Shown: positions 57,123 to 64,000 of the stretch, one piece after another
Position numbering within the stretch: the first letter of the stretch is position 1
Layout of the letters: every line of letters starts with the position of its first letter
Assembly (NCBI RefSeq): GCF_040958095.1
Contig: NC_091219.1
Span: forward strand, 28,034,350 to 28,098,349
DNA: 64,000 nucleotides
Source of the DNA: Procambarus clarkii
Lineage: Eukaryota; Arthropoda; Malacostraca; Decapoda; Cambaridae
Direction: 5' to 3'
Made by a program: the position numbers and the translations under genes
Notes under the pieces: model-generated
The model's database searches: none
What the model was told of the DNA's origin: nothing
The model's input: only the letters and a program-made list of their open reading frames with translations

Positions 57123-60100
57123 GTATGCAAATAATACTGGAATAAGAATACTCCCCCCCCCCCTTTCCCAAAAAAATGTTGGTTATGACTATTACAAACA
57201 TTCATTGTACATTTAAGACTGTTAAAGAGGGTGGTTGTATACCTGGAGAAGGTTTTGAGAGTTCTGTTCCCTGAGCTGGTCTCTGGCCAGGTTTAGGTTC
57301 CTCTTGTTCCTTACTCGGTCAGCTTCCAAGCCTTAGACTTGGCCGACTGTCTCTTCTTCATTCCGATTTCTGCAGTACTCTCCTCCTCCCTGGTAAGTGC
57401 CCATTTGTTCCTTCTCCATGGGTAGTAAGCATCAGGGAGCCATAAAGGGTTCCCTCCAAAAAGCCAGCATTCAGTGTAATGAAATGCCAATTTTTTGGTG
57501 AGTTCTGGTGACTCCCTGACATCTTCCCTCCCACAGAGAGTCGGGTAGCTTCATCATTCTTCAAATTAATGTTGGAGTGGCCTGTGAGCTGTGGCCTGGC
57601 CCCCCTCCTTTCCCCAAATGAGGGGGAGGGTAGCATGAACAAGGGAATGTTAGTTTTATGACATTTTTTATTATTTGTTTACATAGTTTGGGGCATTTTA
57701 TGATAGTTTTTGAGTATACAATCCTTGAAGATGACCAGTTGGGATTTATTGTGACTCGCTGACTTTCGGGGTGCCTTTCTAGGTGGTTGCATAAATTAAT
57801 AACTTAATATATAAGTGGCAAGGCTCCCTGCACTTTTCCTCTTCTTGATGGTATGTGCAGTTTGCATGAAGGGTTTATCCTCCCAATGACTGCAAGAGTA
57901 CAAATGTTGGGAGACGCATTAATGTTGAGAATTACAAGGTTTCAAGTGTTTGTATTGTGTTGTAGATAGAGGAGCGGTGACTAAACAGAGGTGTGTGTTA
58001 GAGGGAGACTTGCCGCATTGTCGGGCGGGAGGTTATGTTTATGGCGTCAGCTGATCGTTGGTGCTCGTGCGACGAGGCAGTTTTTTCTGTGTTTGGCTGC
58101 TGGTTGTGCTAGGTATAAATGTGACACAGTTCAAATGTGGCCCAATTTGTTGGTCGACTGGAGATATTTAGCCAGTGCTTTGACAATTTGATACTTTTCA
58201 TAAAACAAGAGATTATCTCCTAATATATGCTCGATGGTAAAAAATTATTTTAAGTGCGATAAGTACTATTGAGCCTGGCCTCGGGCCTGGCTCAGGGAGT
58301 AAATTAACACCTAGAACCCTCTACAGGTATGCTCCAGGTATACTATTTTGAAGTTTACTCTGGCACTATGATGTCAAACAGTGAAAGAGATAGTGTTTCA
58401 GGCACATGACAGTGTATGCAGAGTTTGTTGATGTCTGTTCTGTATTTAGAGCCGTGTGCTGCCAGTTTGATGTGTCCCAGCCTTAATCTGGTCATCGTTA
58501 CATCAATTTCTCTGTCTTATATCTGACATGTTTCCAAGTTTCCCATTTCTTTTTTATGGACCCATAGTACAAAGATGAGCATGACATTTTCCATTTCATT
58601 ACAAAATTTTGGGTGATGGTATCTTTGAAGGCTCCTTTACGTGCAACATGAGGAATTGGATGATGGATAATGTAAGGCGTATTATGCATCGCTTTGGCCA
58701 GTTGATCTACAAGTTTATTATGGAGTATACCATAATGCATTGGGACCCATTGGATAGAGATGCAATAGCCATTCAATTGATGTTCATGAAGTTGAAGGCA
58801 TGGGTAAACAAACTCTTTGCACGTTGTGGAAGAGTACATAATTGCTTGAATCACACTCTAGGAATCATTACACATTGTATATATCCCAACTGGTTTTGTT
58901 ATGATTACTTGGAGAGCTTGGTAAAAGACATACAATTTAGCTGTGAAAATAGATAGTTTGGTAACCGCCATACCTGCTTGAGATGGTATTGCGAAATCCA
59001 TACTGCACTAGTGACCTCACTGTAGTGCGTTGTTCATGGGCAATGCACTGGGTGCATTGTTCATGAGGATGCGAGATCCACCCTGCACTTCTGGTGAGGG
59101 GACCTGGTTCTTCGGGCTCTAGGTCCTTGGTAGACCAGAGTACAGTACTTCTTCACCGATGGCACCTACATCGGAGATGGTAACTTGAGGAAACCAGCCG
59201 GACTCATCCAGAAATTGGCATTTCATTACATTTAATGCTAGCTTTTTTAATGTCAGAATAATAGAACTGGATGGTTTGTGTGTTTTCAGGTTCTATAGAT
59301 CCTTAAATTTCATGTGTGACAAAATAAAGGGCACAGACCTTTTGTTGACTATTGGCAAAAGCTCCATATTCATGTAGAGAAAATGTAAGAATGCCTGATT
59401 GAAATATGAGTGAGTTTTTGATCATCAGATCATGTGTTAACACCAGTAGTTAACCTTATTTCCCTTATTGCATGATACATAGTATGTACGTATGATACTA
59501 TATGATACTATATGTGATACATACATATAGAGTAATGTACTGGCACAGTTCCAAGTATATACAAGTATCCTTGGAACAAAAATGTGTATCAAATGTAACT
59601 ATGTAATTTTCATTTCAATTACTGGACTTACATAGTGTATACTTGTTTCTTTGTATTGTCTAAACATTTTCTTGCGTCAGTTATGCCGCCTGTTGAATAT
59701 GAACCAAATGTTTTAAAATAATTATGTCTTGAGAAATATGTTAATTTTGTTATTTTATTTAAAGGGCAAGATCTAGTTTATTTATAAGAGAGATTAGTAT
59801 ATCTGTTAGTAATTTATATAATGTAAATTTTTAATTACATATGTGCATCAATATTCATTTACGAAATTTCTATTTCAGTACTACAGTAAACCAATGCCAG
59901 ATCCACCAATTCTGCCAGCAGAGAGGAGTGAACGCAGCAAGTATCGTGCAAGTTTACGAGGCAGAAACAGAGGCGGTGGCTACCAGGGTGACAGACGAGG
60001 AGGCTACCAGGGTGACAGACGTGGAGGCTATGGTTATGACAACAGATCAAACTATAGGGGTAATACCAGGGAGTATGGTGGGTATGGAGATAAGAGGGAC

Positions 60101-62410
60101 TATGGAGGTTTTAAGCGAGATTATGATGGTTCTAGGAAGGACACTAGCAATGATATGAGGGGTTATGAGGGTGATAGGAGGGGACTCTTGTCAACACCAG
60201 GTGGTGATAGAAGGGGACTTCTATCACCACCAGGTGGTGATAGAAGGGGACTTCTGTCGTCTCCAGAAGGTGTTGACAGACGTGGACTCTTGGCAGCACC
60301 AGTTGGTGGCGGCGATAAACGGGGACTTCTCTCACCACCAGATGGTGGTGGTGGTGATAGGAGAGGACTTTTAGCCCCACCAGATGGTGGTGGTGATAGA
60401 AGAGGGCTTCTCTCACCAATGGACAGTGGTAGAAGGGGACTTTTAGCACCACCAGATGGTGGTGATAGAAGAAGTCTTCTAACTCCACAGGATGGTGGCA
60501 GTGATAGAAGAGGACTTTTAGCACCTCCAGACAGTGACAGACGTGGACTCTTAGCACCACCAGATGGTGGTAATGATAGAAGAGGACTCTTAGCGCCACC
60601 AGATGGTGGCAATGATAGAAGAGGACTTTTGGCACCACCGGACGGTGGCAATGATAGAAGAGGACTTTTGGCACCACCAGATGGTGGCAATGATAGAAGA
60701 GGACTTTTGGCACCTCCAGATGGTGGCAATGATAGAAGAGGACTTTTGGCACCACCAGACGGTGGCAATGATAGAAGAGGACTTTTGGCACCACCAGATG
60801 GTGGCAATGATAGAAGAGGACTTTTAGCACCACCAGATGGTGGTAGTGATAGGAGAGGACTTTTGGCACCACCAGATGGTGGCAATGATAGAAGAGGACT
60901 TTTAGCACCACCAGATGGTGGTAGTGATAGGAGAGGACTTTTGGCACCACCAGATGGTGGTAGTAGAAAGGGACTTCTGCCAGCACCACAAGGTGGTGAC
61001 AGGAGTGGCTTCAGTGGAGACAATAGTGGTTTAGGTGGAGATAGAGGCAGTTTTGGTGGGGATAGAAGCGGTTTTGGTGGAGATAGAAGCAGTTTTGGTG
61101 GGGATAGAAGTGGTTTTGGTGGAGATAGAAGTGGTTTTGGTGGAGATAGAAGTGGTTTTGGTGGAGATAGAAGTGGTTTTGGTGGAGATAGAAGCAGCTT
61201 AGGTGGAGATAGAGGTGGTTTTGGTGGAGATAGAGGTGGTTTTGGTGGGAACAGAGGTGGATTAGGTGGAAATAGAGGTGGATTTGGAGGAGATGGAGGC
61301 AATTTTGTTGGAGACAGAGGTGGTTTTGGTAGAGATGGTGGTTTTGGCGGAGATAAAAGTGGTTTAGGTGGCGATAGAGGCAGTTTTGGTGGAGACAGAC
61401 GTGGTTTGGGTGGGGATGGTAGTTATGGTGGAGATAGAAACAGTTTTGGAGGAGAAAAAAGTGGGTATGGGGGAGACAGGAGTGGTTTAGGTGGTGACAG
61501 GAGTGGTTTAGGTAGTGACAGGAGTGGTTTAGGTGGTGACAGGAGTGGTTTAGGTAGTGACAGGAGTGGTTTAGGTGGTGACAGGAGTGGTTTAGGTGGA
61601 GACAGAAGTGGATTTGGGGGAGATAGGAGTGGATTTGGGGGAGACCGGAGTGGATTTGGTGGAGACAGGAGTGGATTTGCTGGAGACAGGAGTGGATTTG
61701 CTGGAGACAGGAGTGGTTTAGGTGGAGACAGAAGTGGATTTGGAGGAGACAGGAGTGGTTTAGGTGGAGACAGGAGTGGTTTAGGTGGAGACCGGAGTGG
61801 TTTAGGTGGAGACCGGAGTGGTTTAGGTGGAGACAGGAGTGGTTTAGGTGGAGACAGGAGTGGTTTAGGTGGAGACAGAAGTGGATTTGGAGGAGACAGG
61901 AGTGGTTTAGGAGGAGACAGGAGTGGTTTAGGTGGAGACAGAAGTGGTTTAGGTGGAGACAGAAGTGGATTTGGGGGAGACAGGAGTGGATTTGGTGGAG
62001 ACCGGAGTGGATTTGGAGACCGGAGTGGTTTTGGAGGAGACAAAGGGGGTTTTAGTGGAGATAAAGGTTTTGGTGGTGATAAAGTTGGTTTAGGTGGAGA
62101 TAGAAGCAATTTTGCCGGAGATAGAGGTGGTTTTGGTGGAGACAGGAGTGGTTTTGGTGGAGACAGGAGTGGTTTTGGTGGAGATAGAAGTGGTTTTGGA
62201 GATAGAAGTGGTTTTGATGGTGATAGAAGTAGTTTTGGTGGAGACAAAAGTGGTTTTGGTGGTGACAGAAGCAGTTTTGGTAGTGGTGACAGAAGCAGTC
62301 TAGGTGGTGATAGGAGTGGTTACATGGGTGATAGCAATAGGGGTTCAACCCATAATCAGTCAAGTACCTCCTATTATGGGAATAGTAGTGGAAGGGACAG
62401 TGTGTTTTAG
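56997..62410 (+). CDS. RAMAC: giant RAM/RAMAC-like RNMT-activating protein with repeat-expanded tail (885 aa)
   Basis: Exons 56997-57122 and 59879-62410 join in phase 0 to 885 residues. RAM is the activating subunit of the nuclear cap guanine-N7 methyltransferase RNMT. Residues about 23-60 carry the RNMT-binding head: [20 protein letters not shown], then [10 protein letters not shown]. The human protein has [20 protein letters not shown] and then PPESPPIV in the same place. Next comes an R/G/Y/N-rich stretch (residues about 67-120, with GYQGDRRGG repeats), comparable with the N/R-rich RNA-binding part of RAM. Then follow about 22 units of DRRGLL(A/S)PPDGG(N/S), most exactly 39 bp, and about sixty 21-bp units coding GGDRSG(F/L). 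The tail ends in an S/N-rich segment before TAG. Human RAM has about 118 residues, so the tail is a large lineage-specific extension. The identity of the head is strong; whether the full tail is made, and whether it keeps RNMT activation, is inference. Confidence 0.85.
57123..59878 (+). other. RAM intron with LINE and SINE remnants
   Basis: It begins GTATGC and ends TATTTCAG. It contains the GGAGTTCTGTTCCCTGAGC SINE fragment (57236-57300), its inverted relative at 58268-58340, a decayed LINE RNase H segment (58350-59000) and a repeat with TCCAGAAATTGGCATTTCAT shared with 54935-54965 and, inverted, 57468-57490. No further exon was seen. Confidence 0.7.
58350..59000 (-). pseudogene. LINE ORF2 RNase H / C-terminal remnant
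   Basis: On the minus strand: [20 protein letters not shown], then [39 protein letters not shown] and LAKAMHN. This is an RNase H domain (TAExxA, DS, QWVPxHxGIxxNxxAD) with the catalytic aspartates partly lost. It is followed by [20 protein letters not shown] and a CxxC zinc-knuckle remnant ([12 protein letters not shown]). The frames are broken. Confidence 0.82.
59879..62410 (+). CDS. RAMAC: RAM-like exon 2: end of RNMT-binding head plus repeat tail
   Basis: The acceptor TTTCTATTTCAG precedes 59879. The exon continues the head with [20 protein letters not shown] and runs 843 codons without interruption to TAG at 62408-62410. This intactness across more than 2.2 kb of tandem repeat argues that the frame is under selection, although repeat units that are multiples of three would also keep it open. 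Confidence 0.88.
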   Translation, partial: YYSKPMPDPPILPAERSERSKYRASLRGRNRGGGYQGDRRGGYQGDRRGGYGYDNRSNYRGNTREYGGYGDKRDYGGFKRDYDGSRKDTSNDMRGYEGDRRGLLSTPGGDRRGLLSPPGGDRRGLLSSPEGVDRRGLLAAPVGGGDKRGLLSPPDGGGGDRRGLLAPPDGGGDRRGLLSPMDSGRRGLLAPPDGGDRRSLLTPQDGGSDRRGLLAPPDSDRRGLLAPPDGGNDRRGLLAPPDGGNDRRGLLAPPDGGNDRRGLLAPPDGGNDRRGLLAPPDGGNDRRGLLAPPDGGNDRRGLLAPPDGGNDRRGLLAPPDGGSDRRGLLAPPDGGNDRRGLLAPPDGGSDRRGLLAPPDGGSRKGLLPAPQGGDRSGFSGDNSGLGGDRGSFGGDRSGFGGDRSSFGGDRSGFGGDRSGFGGDRSGFGGDRSGFGGDRSSLGGDRGGFGGDRGGFGGNRGGLGGNRGGFGGDGGNFVGDRGGFGRDGGFGGDKSGLGGDRGSFGGDRRGLGGDGSYGGDRNSFGGEKSGYGGDRSGLGGDRSGLGSDRSGLGGDRSGLGSDRSGLGGDRSGLGGDRSGFGGDRSGFGGDRSGFGGDRSGFAGDRSGFAGDRSGLGGDRSGFGGDRSGLGGDRSGLGGDRSGLGGDRSGLGGDRSGLGGDRSGLGGDRSGFGGDRSGLGGDRSGLGGDRSGLGGDRSGFGGDRSGFGGDRSGFGDRSGFGGDKGGFSGDKGFGGDKVGLGGDRSNFAGDRGGFGGDRSGFGGDRSGFGGDRSGFGDRSGFDGDRSSFGGDKSGFGGDRSSFGSGDRSSLGGDRSGYMGDSNRGSTHNQSSTSYYGNSSGRDSVF
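60175..61000 (+). repeat. coding minisatellite, 39-bp unit ([13 protein letters not shown])
   Basis: About 22 units. The first ten differ in length (11-14 codons) and sequence; from about 60540 to 60960 they become near-identical 39-bp copies alternating GGN and GGS ends. This is the pattern expected from recent unequal exchange within an older array. Every unit is a whole number of codons. Confidence 0.9.
61005..62320 (+). repeat. coding minisatellite, 21-bp unit (GGDRSGF/L)
   Basis: About sixty units of GGDRSG followed by F or L, with scattered variants (GGDRGG, AGDRSG, GSDRSG) and a few shortened units (GDRSGFG without the extra GG). Runs of identical units around 61,490-61,960 suggest recent amplification. 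The residue pattern is RG- and aromatic-containing, low-complexity and probably disordered. Confidence 0.9.
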
Positions 62411-62737
62411 TTAACACTTACTAGGTAGTAATAGTGATTGTGCCTCATGCATTAAGGAAGGCTTTGAAGCCGACCAGGCAGGTAATTTTTTAACCTATGG
62501 AAGTTTCTGCCAACATGACTACCACACCCATACTTAGCAAGTTGTAGGGTCCAAGATCAGTTATTGATCTGGTAAGATCACACAAATACAACTAACCCTG
62601 GAAATTCATTCGCACTGGAATACAATCTTATCAATTAGTTTACATCTAGTACTCCAGTTACTGAATCAAGGTATGAAGAAACTGTCAAAAGGGTTCTGCC
62701 TTGCCCAGTAATCAAACCTGGGGTTTCAGTTGCAAAG
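62411..62737 (+). other. presumed 3' UTR of the RAM-like gene
   Basis: Non-coding sequence directly after TAG. No canonical AATAAA polyadenylation signal was seen between the stop and the MITE; an ATTAAA occurs inside the MITE near 62,820. Confidence 0.4.
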
Positions 62738-63002
62738 CAGGGAACAGATTCACGAAGCAGTTACGCAAGTACTTACGAACGTGTATATCTTTCCTCAATC
62801 TGTGATGGCTTTGGTTACATTTATTAAACAGTTTACAAGCATGAAAACTTCCCAATCAACTGCTGTTATTGTTATAAACAGCCTCCTGGTGCTTCAGAGC
62901 TCATTAACTGTTGAATAATTGTAAACAAAGCCACGAAAGATTGAGAAAAGATGCACAGGCTTGTAAGTGCTTGCGTAACTGCTTCGTGAATCTGGCTCCA
63001 GG
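62738..63002. mobile_element. palindromic MITE, copy 3
   Basis: About 265 bp in the same orientation as copy 1: ACAGATTCACGAAGCAGTTA to TAACTGCTTCGTGAATCTGG, with centre AAGCATGAAAACTTCCCAAT. It lies 330 bases after the RAM stop and could therefore be part of its 3' UTR. Confidence 0.85.
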
Positions 63003-63819
63003 TGCGCTGTCTAACACACCTCGGGATTACCAACTACCTGATAAAGAACTATTGGTTAATTATATGTTGTCCGTAACATACATGCTCTTGCATTCGGAGC
63101 AAGGTTACTTGTAAAGAATCTTCCTCAAAAGATTCATGTCTTGTCTCTTGAAGTCTTTTGAGTGTTAACAACTTGGCATTAATGTTTATAATGTTTCCTG
63201 AAGAACTCTGCAAGTTTGGTGACTCAAAGAAAGTCTTACTGTGCCGTATGAAATATAAACAAAAATACAAAAATAAGGGTTGCTTCAGCAGTGATGCATG
63301 GAAAATTTGAAAATTCTCAGTTGACAAAAGGAAGAATATGGTATTTACGAATTGAAACTTCAGAAAATAATGTGTATTTTTGAATGTTTTGTTAGAATAA
63401 GTGGTGCTGCAGTATGAAAGTGAACAGAAAAAGTACCATTATGAGTGAATAAGAGTTTATTTTGCTTTTATGTTTGTGCTTGTGGCCCTCTTGAGTGACC
63501 AAGGCCACATGACTGTACTCCATGGGTACTGGTGTAACACAGCAGAAAATCTCATACTAGATAATGCTAGCTACTCAAACAGGGTTTTTATCATTTTTAT
63601 GCATGAAAAACATGATGATGCTGTATATACCAGAAGATATTAGGACACTGTATATACCAAGACATTAGGATGCTCTAGGTTCAGACAAACGTTTAAGTAC
63701 AATACTACCAGTATGTTTGGTCTAAGTGGCCCAAGATGTTGCAATAGCAGAAGGGTGGTTTGTAACACTTCATTATAGATAAATAACCCAATGCACACAC
63801 ACACACACACATGGAAAGA
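63003..63819. other. AT-rich stretch, nothing recognised
   Basis: Short frames only, without domains. It contains imperfect duplicates of CTGTATATACCAGAAGATATT near 63,620-63,670. Confidence 0.5.
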
Positions 63820-63965
63820 AAGGAATGCGATGATGTTGCAGTCCGTGCTAAGCCATGGAGCCTGTTTTGACTTGAAGGAGGTCCAAGACGGGCCAAAGTG
63901 TCATCATATTCCTCTCCCGTGCGTGTGGGTTGGGTTACTTTCAGGCATGTTATTGTGACATTCTC
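63820..63965 (+). repeat. diverged GGTCCAGGACGGACC-type repeat
   Basis: GGAGGTCCAAGACGGGCCAA, then AGTGTCATCATATTCCTCTC and TTACTTTCAGGCATGTTATT: the same layout as 24822-24945, preceded by a (CA)n run. Confidence 0.65.
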
Positions 63966-64000
63966 TGCATTTTGCATAATTTTTACATATTTATTTTTAT

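Noticed and set aside
60163..61302. Minus-strand open frame of 379 residues ([13 protein letters not shown] repeats), with similar ones at 60144-60989 and 61423-62247
   Set aside because: They run antisense through the RAM coding repeats. Repeat units that are multiples of three keep several frames open automatically; there is no domain, and the sense frame has a conserved head.

Overview
This is nuclear DNA from an animal, most likely a decapod crustacean such as a crayfish or lobster. The genes are split by long AT-rich introns with GT-AG borders. They are surrounded by tRNA-headed SINEs, CR1/Jockey-like LINE fragments, a Tigger-type DNA transposon, palindromic MITEs and many (CA)n, (TGTC)n and minisatellite arrays. 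The taxonomic call rests on recognising repeat families that I associate with decapods; it was not searched. No bacterial operon, rRNA, CRISPR array or functional tRNA gene is supported.

Layout. Positions 1-20,300 are comparatively GC-rich, repeat-dense and hold no gene I can support. From about 20.5 kb the sequence becomes AT-rich and genic. An atlastin-like GTPase lies on the minus strand. Five consecutive coding exons (31,634 down to 23,292) encode 260 residues with all GTPase motifs intact, but the exons for the three-helix bundle, membrane hairpin and C-terminal tail are not visible in the window. Between 31.6 and 48.5 kb is a long stretch with no supported exon. It contains SINEs, LINE remnants, a 915-bp internally deleted Tigger element with target TA repeats, and a GC-rich block near 46.4-46.8 kb.

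On the plus strand, 48,570-56,992 encodes a 172-residue secreted protein in five exons: a signal peptide plus a CULT domain, the fold of the thalidomide-binding part of cereblon. Both zinc-binding CxxC pairs and all three pocket tryptophans are kept. Its last exon also carries the start of a second gene: only four bases after the CULT stop codon (TAA-GAAA-ATG, strong start context) begins a reading frame of 885 residues in two exons (56,997-62,410). Its first ~60 residues match RAM/RAMAC, the small activating subunit of the mRNA cap guanine-7 methyltransferase RNMT. Known RAM is about 118 residues. Here the conserved head is followed by an arginine/glycine-rich segment, then about two dozen 11-14-residue units ([13 protein letters not shown] type), then about sixty 7-residue units (GGDRSGF/L).

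The two most notable points are the CULT-RAM shared exon, which implies a two-cistron transcript, an alternative first exon or trans-splicing, and the very large repeat-expanded RAM protein. The remainder is repeat biology: three copies of a ~265-bp palindromic MITE, several long hairpins, a nested SINE insertion with a clean target duplication, and a minisatellite carrying an E-box in most units.
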